A stretch of 64,000 bases of DNA from the NCBI GenBank assembly GCA_006937955.1, contig SSNP01000014.1, positions 1,219,191 to 1,283,190 on the forward strand, given 5' to 3'. The notes beneath the pieces are model-generated. The model did not search any database. It saw only the letters and a list, made by a program, of their open reading frames with translations, and was not told the origin of the DNA. Made by a program: the position numbers and the translations under genes. Positions 40,721 through 53,600 of this stretch are shown one piece after another (position 1 is the stretch's first letter; each line of letters opens with the position of its first letter). The DNA is from Pachypanchax playfairii. Its lineage: Eukaryota; Chordata; Actinopteri; Cyprinodontiformes; Aplocheilidae.

Positions 40721-43626
40721 GATAGCGCGCTTTAAGGTTATTACGGCTACCTGGTTAGCACGTATGCTAACGTTCATCAACTTGTCCCCACTGAACCTTC
40801 TTTTTTCTTGGCTTCAAACCCACTTTTTTACGAAATATTAAATAACATTAAAGCAACCGGCGCTTGTTGAGCTGATAGACTTAAAACACTAGGGTAAAGT
40901 TGAAGTATGCAGTAAGAGGACCACGGCGACCTGACAAGCTAGCTGGCCCCGAAAATAAACAAAAAACTGTTCCTCCACCCACCACGCGTGAAATGAGACA
41001 GGCGTGGCGCTGCGGTGCGCGACTGATCGTGATCATCATCCCTCAGGGTTTGTAAAACCTTCAACTATCACTTAGACTCATATTAAAACTCCAAAAGCTC
41101 TTCAAGACACCGAATAACAAGGGTGGAAAATTAATTTAGATTTTTTTTTAATTATAAATCAAGGTAAAATATTTATTTATTTTTGATTGACGTGTCCTGG
41201 ATGACTGAGAATCTACACAAATTATCCTATCCAGAGAAGGATCAAGTCAGAATCAATTTATTGCTTGCTGCAATGAACTTCGTTTCAAAACAAGGTCAAA
41301 GTTTGTGGAAGTCATGCAATGACACAAAACACAATAACCCATTTTTGGTAGTTTATAGCGCAGGACAAATGAAGGGGGAAATAATGTCGAGCATATAGAA
41401 AAGTTCACCATCATTTTAAAATGTTGATATAAAGTACACGTACTCCCTATACTTCACAGGACTACGTATCATCTAAAACTATGTTCACAACAGTCAGAGA
41501 TTGGATTTATGGAGCTACTTCTGGGATTTAGTTATGGAAGTTGCATATCACAATTAAATTTATTCTCTTTTTATGCTTCTATATGCCTCCTCAAATGTTT
41601 TACATTACCTCAGAAACCATTTAGTTTTCCAGATCATTAATATACCTGAAACAAATTCTAGGATCTGTTCCCATGCATATAATGTGTAATGATAGAATAA
41701 GCAAAATTAGCAAATTTATGCATGAAAATGATGTTTAAATTTATTAGCTGAACGTGTAAGTTCAATGATCACAAGGTTTTTCATGTGTACTTTTTAAGAA
41801 AGCTTATAACATTACCAGTATTTATACAATAGTTTGAAAGCAAGAGTTGTAGGTGAAACTTCAGTGACAGCTAAATGTGCCAAAATACATATATAAAAAG
41901 ACTTTTGCACTTTAGAGTCAGAGTTTTGTAGAGATGTAGAAAGGAGCTCTGCAACAGGACAGACTCGGCTGAAGTATATCTGACTATTCTTCACAGATAA
42001 AGAGTTCAAAGTGAGTAAACCATTCCAACTAGTTTTATTCAGTTTTAAGCATTTAGTTAGAATTAATCTATTGCATTTCAACCAACAGATCGCGTCACGT
42101 TTTTCAAAATACTGCAGCTTTATATCCAATTTCAATGTCTGCAGATATTTGTGAATCTATCTGTTCCAGTGGTATTGCTGCCCTGCACACTTAGCCCATG
42201 TAAAATCTACTTGTGGAGTGAAGATCCCAATACGTGAAAATGCCTTCTACTTCTAACTGTTAACAGCAGAAGCCAGGTGGTGATGGGATCTAGTTTTCTT
42301 TTCCATTTGCACCGTTACCGTTACCCTGATAAGAGCATAAGCATGCCAATATCAGAAAAGGGAAGTGGGAGGGATCAGAGCGCACAGAGCAACCCAATGG
42401 CTGAATTGTCAATAGAACATGTTTGCGCTGGAGACCAACAATCTGACACCACCTTGTAATAAATACTGCCACTTGGAGTGGCGTCTCACCCTGAGTGATG
42501 GACTACAAGACTCCAGGCTCTGACACCTTTTTATCAATATGGCATGGAAGCCAAGCAGAGTGAGGCCCGCCAGGCATGTGACACTGGAGGGACGGGGATT
42601 AAGCTTGTTAGATGGAGAGTGGTGTGATAACATGACAATGAAACATGTATACATGACACAAATGATTTCCCAGTTTATATATAGACAGATATTTTATTTT
42701 TCATAGCCAGGCTGTGTGAAGCAGGATGCAAAGTTCGCTTGCAAAATGTCTCTGTAGCTGATAGCAGAGATAAAATATGACAGTCTTTAAAACATCTCAA
42801 GATGCTACAAACACACATATAAGATATAAATGTGCAGCTAGTACATCTTCTAGAACATTTGGCCAAAAGGAGCTTAAATAAACATTTTCATTAAGCTAAC
42901 CTTGAACTATTTTCTGCTTCACTCCCATTAAGTCTTCTTCACATTGGTGAAAACCTCAGAACGAATTTTATAAATCCCCCAAAACATGCAAGGTCTTCAG
43001 GTGCACATTGAGAATGCAGCAGGGAAAGGTCCACAATGGTTTTGAGTGTGCAGAATATTTGGAAGCAGTGTCCTTGTTGGAGCGTGGTGGCAGTTATACT
43101 TTTTTGAACACTAGCATGGTTTGGTCATTGAGATTTGGAAACAATTATGTCCACATTGCCTGAGACAGAGGGACGTGAGATTATGTATGCATATGGTAGG
43201 ATTGTTGTGGGAACTTCCTGACATGGAGAATGAAGAAGGCACAGGACAGCATCCTGAAGACATGGACAGTAGCAGAGTAAAATCTGTTTAAGCCTTTAGC
43301 AGCATTGTATTGCATTCAAATTGAAGAAGGTTTTCCATATTTGCCCCAATCAAGCTAAATTCTGAGGGTTCCTGAGGAGCATTGTCACGTCTCAATCTAG
43401 CGTGAAGGAGTCTTTTAACCTTGAAGTTAAAGTGCATCTTTGTAATTATTCAGATCAAATATCTGTGTCCTAATAATATGTGAAAGCTGCTAAGATCTAT
43501 GCTGCAATCTCACCTTTTCACTACTAATGGTAAAGATCACGCTAGCTTAAAAAAGATTTCATATAGATAGTATGATCAAGTTCAGATATTTAAAAAGTAG
43601 TGGCAAATTTTCCTATTTGGGAAAAC
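40721..43626. other. bmp10-smad4 intergenic region
   Basis: No exon was recognised. The smad4 promoter presumably lies in the first 300 bases, and bmp10 3' flanking sequence at the far end. Otherwise it is AT-rich without bounded repeats that I could define. Confidence 0.45.
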
Positions 43627-44082
43627 TAAAGGTGGTAAAGAGGATTTTTCCTCGAATGAGAAGCTCAACAGCTGTTTGTTGTCTTTTGAAAATTGTGCAA
43701 GCCCCCCCCAACGCCAGAAACGCCTCTATTAGAAATTTGCGTTGGAATTTCCCATTGTTTGTTTACGATCAGCATTGCTGGAGTTTTTTCTGGAACTACT
43801 ACAACTTTGTTTCTTCGAACATGTCGGACTCATCAATGGTAAAGAGCTGTTTATTGTTACTCTTAGCGGTACAAGTGTGACAATCTAGTAGCCAATACAT
43901 AACGAAACAGGTTCGTCATCTATTGGCTACTTTATCTCAAGCCCCACCAGGTCTATGATTTATGACTATTATAACTTTTTCTTTTGGAAACCATAAGTAC
44001 AGGACCGTTACATGTCGATAAAAATTTTTTAAAGTAAATTGGAAATCTAAATTTGCTACAAAATCCTCTTTACCACCTTTAA
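43627..44082. repeat. TTAA-type MITE, family B, copy 2
   Basis: Starts TAAAGGTGGTAAAGAGGATT and ends AAATCCTCTTTACCACCTTT (then AA). It shares these ends, an AATGAGAAGCTCAA segment, and a TAGCCAAT...ATTGGCTA hairpin with the copy at 8355-8629. It is about 180 bp longer through extra internal sequence (a poly-C tract and a GC-richer block near 43700-43880). The left TTAA has decayed to CTAA. Confidence 0.75.
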
Positions 44083-44294
44083 TTTTCATGTAAAGCAATG
44101 TACTGGAATATGTAGAGACGCTTGCAAAAAGACAGAAATATACTAAAGTGTCAACTATGTGTAAGAAGTCACAAGAGACTGAAGAGCTTTGCAACATCAA
44201 ATTTAGGTTTCTATTCTACAGCAACATTGTCATTTCTTATTTGCCTTTATACAATTGCAAATTTACATTATGTGTTAATTCCTAGTTTACAACG

Positions 44295-44478
<184 letters not shown>

Positions 44479-44503
44479 TTTCAGTCTTTGTCATTGAGTG
44501 TTA

Positions 44504-46189
44504 TTATCTACATCCACATTCTGCCACCACCATTCCCTCATACTTGTGATTAAAAGTGATCGTATCGTTGTCGCGATAAAGGAGTGAGATTGGCTCCAGT
44601 TTGGTTGGTACGCAGCAGGCAGGCGATGCTTTTTTAGGGCTCGTGAGGCTCAGCAACGTCTGCACCAAGGCATGTTTGGTAGGAGAGACTTCAGATGTCA
44701 TTGGAGTGCTGCACACACCGTTGCACGTGTACGCTTCATAGCCCAAAGGCTGTATAATCCAACTGTCCCAGCCGATGGCTCTAAAATCCACGTAGAGGGG
44801 TGTCCTCCTGCATGACATGCTCTTAACATTGCGACGGATTCGAGGAGGTGTGTCGTAGATAATGTTGGACTGCAGCTGCAAGACTGACTGTTCGTCCAGC
44901 TTGTCCTGGTTAGTGTGGACAGTGTTGTGATTCAAATGTCCCGAGGACGGTTGTTGGCTCCTATCCATGGTGTCAGAAAGGTCATTCTCATGTTCAATCA
45001 TCTGACTGAGCTCTTGTCTGTCTTGCTTGTGACCTCTGCTCTGATCATCTGAGAATACAATCATCACTGAGTTGTGCTTCTCGTCCAAGTTTCTGTCAAT
45101 ATCAATCTCAACCAAACTTTCACCTCCCTCCGTTACTTCCTGTGTGGCCTCGGATGCCAGACTTTGAATGTGAACTTCCAATCTCTGAGTTTCACACCCA
45201 GACTTCCTCCAGAGTGTAACCGCATGAGTGAGGTCAAATGACACCCAGCTATTATCGCTGGCATGGATATGCTTTGTCACCAGTTCCTCCAAATCTTTCA
45301 TCTCCACCACCTCCTCTTTATCCCTCCCTCTCCCTTCTTTCCCCACCTCTTTTGTCCAAACAGCACCATCATGTTTCTTGTAGATTGTCACCTTGCAGTT
45401 AAACTCAGCATGTGGTCTTTGGGTCTTTCGTAAAAGAATGAAAAGTCGAAGCTCAGCAGTTGTTATGTGCTCATGTTGGGGCATGGAGATGTTGAATAGC
45501 AGGGGATGTATCTCGATATCCCTGGCTCTTATTTGATAGGGAGAGGAATCTGAAATCAAAACACCAAAAAGAGCATCTCATTGCTTTTTGTATAACTTTA
45601 TTTAGAGCATACTCAAGTAAAGTTTACGCTGAAATATTAAAGCATCCCCTTTAATGATAAAAATGGTTGTTTTTGAATGAAATTTACAAATTGACAAGAC
45701 TTGGAAGCAAAAGCAGTGAGCAGCTACTTTCAGAGTGTTCCAATATTTACAGATTTCATTTATAAATTCAAGCTCGGTCTTAAAGATGTGAAGAATAAAC
45801 ACAATATATTTACAAAAATCACTATGCAACAAAAATAAACTTGTACCTTTATTCTTGAAACTTCGAACAATGTTGGCCAATGGGACTGCAGTGCGGTCAT
45901 TGGCAAATCGGTTGTAGAGCTCCAGCATGTACTCTGGTAGGGGCTCCCTATAGGAAGTCTGGGACTTGGATTGGGACCTCAGCTTAACGAGGTCCAGTGT
46001 GGACAGGAACTGGCTCAAAAAGTCCTGCGTATTGAAGTGCTGGTTGTCACCTACTTCCAAACCGAATTGTGTCCTGTGATGAGTCTCGATGGCCTTAATG
46101 GGGCTACTCCAGCTTGAAGCGGTCAACACCAGAAGCAAGATGTTCAGATTGTGGCTAAACCCAAGGTTGGAGAAAACTAAAGCAGTCAT
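44504..46189 (-). CDS. bmp10: BMP10-like TGF-beta family ligand
   Basis: Secreted ligand of the BMP9/BMP10 class, which signals through ALK1-type receptors and Smad1/5 in endothelium and heart. Two coding exons, 46189-45847 and 45549-44504, give 462 aa. An N-terminal hydrophobic stretch (NILLLVLTASS, about residues 15-26) is the signal peptide. A prodomain follows, then a furin site RIRR after residue 354. The 108-residue mature part has seven cysteines (mature positions 7, 36, 40, 72, 73, 105, 107), WDSWII, ACCVPTKLEPISLLY, and the end AECGCR. CRRTPLYVDF and PTKLEPIS are closer to BMP10 than to GDF2/BMP9. Teleosts have more than one BMP10-like gene (for example a bmp10l), so the exact paralog is open. 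The ATG at 46189 is chosen because the open frame beyond it begins only with non-ATG codons. Confidence 0.88.
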
Positions 46190-47652
46190 TGTTGAGCAAA
46201 GGGAATCCAAAGGCTGAACATGAGATGAGGAAATAAGAATGTCTTGAAGAAAATACCAGCAGAGTCTCTATCAATAAATGACAACAGGTTGGTGTTGAAG
46301 CCAAAGTGTGAAATAGCTTTGCCCTTGTCGATCTTGAAATTAGGTTCTGAGGGCAGGGCTGAGCTGTCCAATGTGCTATGCTGACATGTCAGGTGTCAGC
46401 AACGAAGGCTTACCCTCCTCTCTCTCACCACAACCAAGAGCTTTCAAGTGTCTGTATATGTTGTTAAAATTTCCAGTTTTTGATGAATTTTTTTTTCTCC
46501 TAATGGATTTTCAGCAATTCCTGAAGAACATGATGGCACAATGTGAACTTGATTTACTTTGTCCCAAAGAGCTGTGAGTAAATTACACTCCAATTAAAAA
46601 AATAAAAGAAGTATTATCTCAGCTTTAACTATATTGATTTCCACAAGAGGCCACTGTGGACATTGTGTGACTCCAAATGAATTTATTAAACATTTCAGCC
46701 AGAGGTAAAAGGAATTCTATAATTATTTATGACTTTTGTTAATGAGTAAAGCTTTTACTTTAAAATATGATTTTTAGAGCACAATAAACACAAACTGACC
46801 CCAAAGAAAGGACCGAAACTTCTGTTTATAACATGAAAATTGACAGAAATCAAAATGAGAAACTATGCACAGCATTTATTTTCATTTTCATTCAGCATCG
46901 CAATTCAAAAAAGAACCACTGCAAAGCAGATCTGTATCACTTGCCGGCATTAGCTAAGACACATAAATAACTCTTAATTAATATCATGGGTATTACAATA
47001 AACATTACAATATAAATGCCTTCATTTGGAGTATTAACAGTTCTTTGTTACACATGTACAATCCCATTTTGCCCATCATTAAACAGATGCAGCAGACCTT
47101 TACTTGTCTACTCTGATTTATCAAGGTTAAACTAAACTCTGATTAGAGCCCTAATCCTAACTGTATCAGACACAGAAAAATAATCTCAAGAATTACTAAG
47201 GATTAGAACGTATCTTAAGCCTAGAACCATAAAAATGGACAAGAAACAAAATAATTCACGTATAATTTCAGGATTTACTAGCTTGACAAACTAAAAGTAA
47301 ACTGTAAATGGGATGTAAAATTCAAATTGCACATGTCATATATTCTTTGGAGTCACTATTAACCACAGTTTGCATATTTGGGCTATCTCATATGTCACAT
47401 AACCAGTCATGAGTTTGGAGTAATAGAACGTCATCCTTCAATGATAAAGTCTATTAGTAAATAATTTCCATAATAATAATTACATGTAAATGTTTGGCAC
47501 ATTAAGTTCTGTAAACAAAGGAGATTTATTTAGGTTTTTAACAGAGTGTTGTTTGTCTGTACAAGAAAAATCGGATGGCACAGGTTTTGCGATTCACCAA
47601 TGGAAAGTGCTTTCACACTATCTAACTGGCTTTACAGGACATGTTGTCAAGT
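46190..47652. other. arvcf 3' UTR and arvcf-bmp10 intergenic region
   Basis: No exon is seen. On the minus strand an AATAAA lies at 47525-47530, 123 bases past the arvcf stop, and is the best poly(A) signal for that gene. The bmp10 promoter must lie in the part nearest 46190; no firm TATA box was identified. Confidence 0.5.
47525..47530 (-). other. arvcf: Candidate arvcf poly(A) signal
   Basis: A minus-strand AATAAA (TTTATT on the given strand) at an ordinary distance past the stop codon. The assignment rests on motif and position only. Confidence 0.45.
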
Positions 47653-50600
47653 TTACACCCAAGAGTCCAGCGGTGGAGGTTTGTTATCCATGAGGCCCAC
47701 TGCAGGCCTGCCAGCTCTGATGAAGTGTTTCCTTTCACTTAATGCCTGTGTCAGAAAGAAAACACAGCCGGAGTTGGTTAATTAACATAAGAAACACAAG
47801 TTATACACACAAAAAACTGCTGTAGCGTTGATCTTAAGGGCTGCATAATGAGAATATATTTTTCAAAAATCTAAAATTCTGGAGGCAGCCAGTATGTTTA
47901 AAAATTACCTGAAGAGCATCTCTTTCTACAACCGCACCCTTTCCATCTCCAACTCTGTCATTTGGCTCTAGGGTAGAATAAACGTCTGCAGTGGCATAAA
48001 AATACTCTAATTATTAGCAGAAAATGACATGAAAACTCAGAGCAGTGAGACATGTCTGAATATTATTCCATAATTTTGCATTACAGTAGACACTGTTATT
48101 AAAAATACTAAGGTAAACAAATTGTGTTGTTTCCATAAAATAGTGCTAACCCCAAACTTTTTGACCCTTATGAACATTTTTGACCATTAACTACATGATT
48201 TTCTACATTTACCAGGGCTTAATTTGAGCCAGATCCTGCCGGAACAAGATCCGGGAACTGTCTTATTTTGAAAGGGTGTGTTCTGGTAACTGTTTGCTAG
48301 GATCCGTTAACAGCGCCAGTTGGGATAAATAACAAAAAGGCAGTATAACTTACTGCTTCTGGGCTTATCATCACTTTCTCTAGCCCTGCTTGACAATTTA
48401 CACCCGCTGTGCGCCGGAGCACAGCGCTTGGTCTGGTCCGATGGTTGTGTATGTGTGTGCGTTCTGGTATCAGTTTGGCCTCAGTGAATTCTGGTCTCAT
48501 AGCGTTATTTGCGTTCCGGTAACTTTTGATTTACAAATTAAGCACTGACATTTACTCCCCCATGGTTAAAGAGGCCCTTCCTTTAAAAACGCTCCACAGG
48601 TGTTCTTACCTTCATAGTGAGTGTGAAAACAGGTCAACAACTTCTCTTTCAGTTTTAATCTCTCAAACTACGCAGGTGGCGATAACACCCGAGTTCTCCC
48701 GAGTCCGAACGGCCTGTATCTGTTTCATCACAACTCCTTTGTTCGTTAGTACTCAGCAGCTCCCGCAGTTGAAACCACGCCTAGCATGCTGCTATAGCTA
48801 AAAAGCTGTAGCATAAGACGTAACAAACAGGAAGACACGACGTCTGACATTGCCATGCGCAGCAGGGCAGGAAACAGTATACCTTGCTCTCATAGGCTAG
48901 TTTGTTAGCCAATCAGAGTCCAGTAAATTAGAATAATGAATATAAACGAGCTGTGGCCAAAGCCTGACGAAGCAGCCTGACGGAAGGAGCCAGAACCACC
49001 CGAATTTTAACGCAGACAGATTGAAAGGTCTGTTAATCAGTGTTTCCTGACGTTTTTTAGATATAAATGTTTCATATTACTGGTTAATACTTAAGAAATA
49101 ACCACAAAGTCCTGAAAATTGTATGAAATGGCCTCTTTAATAATGTTGCAAACATAAAAAGAACTGGTTGCTGGTGTGTTTTGGATCATTCTCCTGATAT
49201 TTGACCCGGTTCAGTTTTGTCAGACATTTGACTGTAGAATACTTTAGCACACATCAGAGTTCAGGTTCCATGTCTGCAAAAAGCCCAAATCATTACCTTG
49301 TGTTGACATGCATTATGGGTAAACAGTATTGTGTTCATCCGTTCATTTTGAATCTAAGTCATGCAGCCATATTTTTTCTCTCCCAAACAAACCACTTTTT
49401 CTAATTGTAATGTCATGAACTGACAGCAATTTAAATCCTTTCAGAACCTGCGAAAGACAAGATCTTTTCTACTTTGCCCTGATGATCAAAACTCCCCCAA
49501 ACTGAAACATTAAGGGGTTAATTTGACGTTTCAGTGAGAAGCTGAAGGTGACTCTTGAAGATAAGAAATCGTTAACAAAAACAATTACATGAAATATGAC
49601 TGGTGTTGTGTGCACATGTCCTTCCCCAAGGAGACTCTGGCTTAGTTATTAGTTTAAGGTTCTTTTTCAGATCCTTGTTCATAATATGACATGAAGGACA
49701 TCAAAATGCTTAAAATCTTTTTTTTTGATCACTGAAGCAGAGAATTTATTTTCATTTGTATGATGATTTAATCATGTTTAACTTAAGCGAAGCATGCAAC
49801 ATTCTTCTGACCTTGGTTTTTCTCCATCAGCGGCAAAGTGATGTCATCACTGTGATGCTTTCCACTCTTGGATTTTTTAGACCCTCCTGAAGTCGTGGGC
49901 TTCAGAAGAAAGACAAAATAATTTTTTACAAAACACCTAATGATCCTGACTGCTTCATTATTTCTCTTTACATTACAAAACACTGTGTTGAGGGATATTA
50001 CAGCAAATAACTGGGTTTTTGTTGTTGTTTTAAAGTAGCAATAAGAGTAAATACCTTAAAATGACTCTTATTCCAGCCTGCCTTGTTCAGAGTGTGTCTA
50101 AGTTCTTTGTAGGCCCAGATTGTCTGAAGCACATGAGAAGCAGCCTTGGTCTCCCGTGCTGATTGGCTGTCAGGAAATCATTATGATGGTGTGATAAACA
50201 ATGTAAAACAGCTCCAAGACATTTCTGTCTAATCAATTAAATTCATGAACACTCTGAGATGTGAGACTCATAATATCACTAGACTCTGCTCTGAAACTGT
50301 CAGCTCGAATACTATTTATAAAGCAATTTATTTGCTAAATTTGTACTTATATAATTAACATTTCAAAGTGCTGTATTGTTTGATATTTCTGTAATGAAAG
50401 GCTTATATGCACCTTGACTTGCTGATGGCCACCAGTTTCTGCACAGCGTGACCCTGTATGAGCATTCCTGCATTCTCGGGGTTATCTGTGATGATCTCGT
50501 AGATGGTGTTCAGTATTGACACTACCGTATCTCCTTCAAGATTCTTCACTGGATGCTGCTGCCCACAAGGCAGATTAGCAACAAGATCCCTCAGAGCGTA

Positions 50601-53600
50601 GCTTCCTTTAATGATGGAAACGTTACAGTGAGTGTGCAGAAACAAAGCTTCAAGAATGCAGGTAAGAAGCAGAGATCTGTACCAATCAGGTCTTTATTCC
50701 TTCTGTCGATGGCCAGATTGCGAAGAGCGATGGCGACAGCTCGCACAACTTTGTCTCCATCAGATCGCAGCAGTTCCACTAAAATGGGCAGCCCTTTTTC
50801 TTTTCTCACTGTGGCTCGAATGTAGCTGGACCACTGCAAACACAAACCATATCTTTACTCATTCAAATCATGTTTCTACACCCATATAAATACATATGAA
50901 TAACCAAACACGGGATCATAAAGCAGAAGTTGAAGTGAAAACAGAACAAGCGCCCCCTAGAGGCTGGTTCCAGATTAGGTTTTAAGTCCCGCCCCCTCAG
51001 TGTAAATGAATGGGGTATTCACTAAAAAATAAAACCTTGATTGTTGTAGTTCTTGTTGCTGTGTGCTGAAGAGTTCATATTTTGGTCATATATTTAGCTG
51101 TAATTAGTTGTCTGATGCTTTAAAAAAACACTAAGATCATGTGTCGGTAGGCGGGGCTATCGGCGAGAACGTGACAATGCATGAAAACAAGATTTTACAG
51201 ATTCACTTTATTCATATTTATATATGTCTGCGTTATAAACCAAAAATATGGTTCAACTCTCTTATATAACTTTTGATGAGTAACAGCCTTCATCTTAAAT
51301 CCAGTCTCTACATGTTATATTTTGATTACTTAAAGGGCACGAGGACCCACTCATGGGGAAATTCAATGAGCGTTAAGAGTTATTCTTGACCAAGAAGGCT
51401 GAAGACAAGGTCGGCGCACATTTACATAGAGCTGATTAATGGCACGGCCTGAAAAACAACAACAACGAAAAAATGAAAACCACCCAGCTGAGAAGAAGAG
51501 CCTTTAGCATGCATGCCCCCCGAGTACAGCCCAACAGAAGTTGTCCTGTTTGACCCCCTACACTGTGCAAACATATTTACTCTAAACTCACTCATAAAGC
51601 CTCGTTCCAGTACAAATCTATTTTAAGTCTCTCCTTAAGCTGAACAGCAGAGACAGAGATGAAGCTGTCAGGATGCACATCCTCAGTCTGTTCTACAAAC
51701 ACTGTGTGAGGACATTTACAAACTGTGACAGCCGTGACCTCACCTAAAACAACTGCTCACTCCCAGCGATGAGAGCTGGATTCAAATCAAATCTGCCTTA
51801 AATGGATCACATATATGTAACGGTGTAGATTTGAAGTCTGAAACATACTTACAGCCTTTTTTAATTATAAGCATGATTAATAGCTTTGAACCTTTTTGAT
51901 CTACTCACAGCCCAGTGTCCCGCAGCGAGGTTCTGCAGAGCTCCTGCAGCTGCCTCCAGGGTGTTGTGGTTGTGACTGCAGGTGAGAAGAGAGAGGTAAA
52001 GCCTCACCACCTCTGGCTGGTACAGCAGCTCCAAACCTTGAACAGAAACAAAGACACACGTGAGCATCCAAAATCTCAAAAATCCTAATTACCTCGTGTT
52101 TATTTTAAAAACATTTACATGTTGCAGATTTTTTTCCTTCTATTTGGGTCAGTATGAGTTAGTAGGTTGGTGGGTTGGATGCTAAATATATATACAGCAG
52201 ATTAATTACACTGAACAGAAGCTGCAGTGGAAGAAAACTCCAGCACTTTTTTTTTTTTTACATTGATCCAGTGGAGGCAGCTGGATGGCTGACAAGTCTT
52301 ACAGTATCAGGCTGACCCTGAACCGTAACGTGATTGTCATTCTGATTTGCATTCACTGGCTGCAGCGTGGGAGGCATTAGCAAAGCTCTGATCTCTATTC
52401 TAATGGCAGTCTGAGCCACAGGCCTGCAGCATCACCACTTCTCCCCCTTTTGTTTCTTTATTCATGGTAACAAAAACAACAGAAGGGAAGACATAACATA
52501 AAGATTGTACCAAACCAAGACACGTGAAGTGCTTCAATCATGTAAATGTCTTATATTTCTGTAATTTTCTAAATGAAGGCAGATGAAATTGAATCAGATG
52601 TCGGGTCATTTTACTTTAGTAATGAGAGTCTCCACAAGTGGTGCAGGTGCTGATGTGTGGCGCTGCATTTCAATAGATTTCTCTCCCAGGCCACACCAAT
52701 GTCGTGCTTATACAGCAAATATTACAGCACAAACAGCAGTTACTGTTTGGATTCTTGACTTTTTCTTGCTGTACGGTGATAATAAAACATCATGAAATAC
52801 ATTGCAAATTCTACTTACATTGATTCTTTTTGTAATGACCTAAAATAAAACTTTCACATTTGTTTACTGGATCATTTATGATGAATTTAGAATGTTATGT
52901 GAGATTATTGTTACGCTTACTTAAAGATATACCTTTCATTAGTTCTGTACGTTTTGGTAAGTCCAATGTACTGTATTTTCTGTCCATAAATCCCTTTTTC
53001 CAACCTGTACATCACACAGACACACACACGTGCACACAAACACAAACACCAGTTTTCAGTTTATCACAGATAGAGACAACATCAGCAAATTCATGGCGGT
53101 ATATGGAATTGCATTATTGCTGCTTTGAAAGCGTTCAGACGGGTAACAAGCTGACTGACCTTGGCTGAACCACTCTTCTGATGACAGCAGTTTTTAAGGG
53201 AAAAAGGAGAAGAAAAGAAAAAGGTTCAGAGATTAGATATTTAAAAGGATGCAGCAGCAGGAGGAAACAGACAGAGCTCCTCCATGTGGCGACACTCTGA
53301 GCTGCTGATCATATCGACAGTGTTTGACTTTATTCTGCAGATTTGTTGAAAGCCATGAGATTTTCTACAGACTGTTAACAAATAAAAACCCTATTTCTCC
53401 AGAAAGCTGCCTTCTGTTACTGTAATTACTGTACATCAGCTATAATTGAACTCATAAACGATTCTTTCTTGATACATCAGTTATACATAATAGACCGATA
53501 TATCGGCCGGCTGATATATCGAGCCGATAATTGACCGATTTCTATATATCGGCATCAGCTGGTAACTCTGTTTGATAGAGCCGATATACACTCACCTAAA

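Noticed and set aside
48213..49140. Possible single compound element
   Set aside because: The hAT MITE has its own complete target duplication and the TTAA MITE its own ends, so they are two separate insertions.
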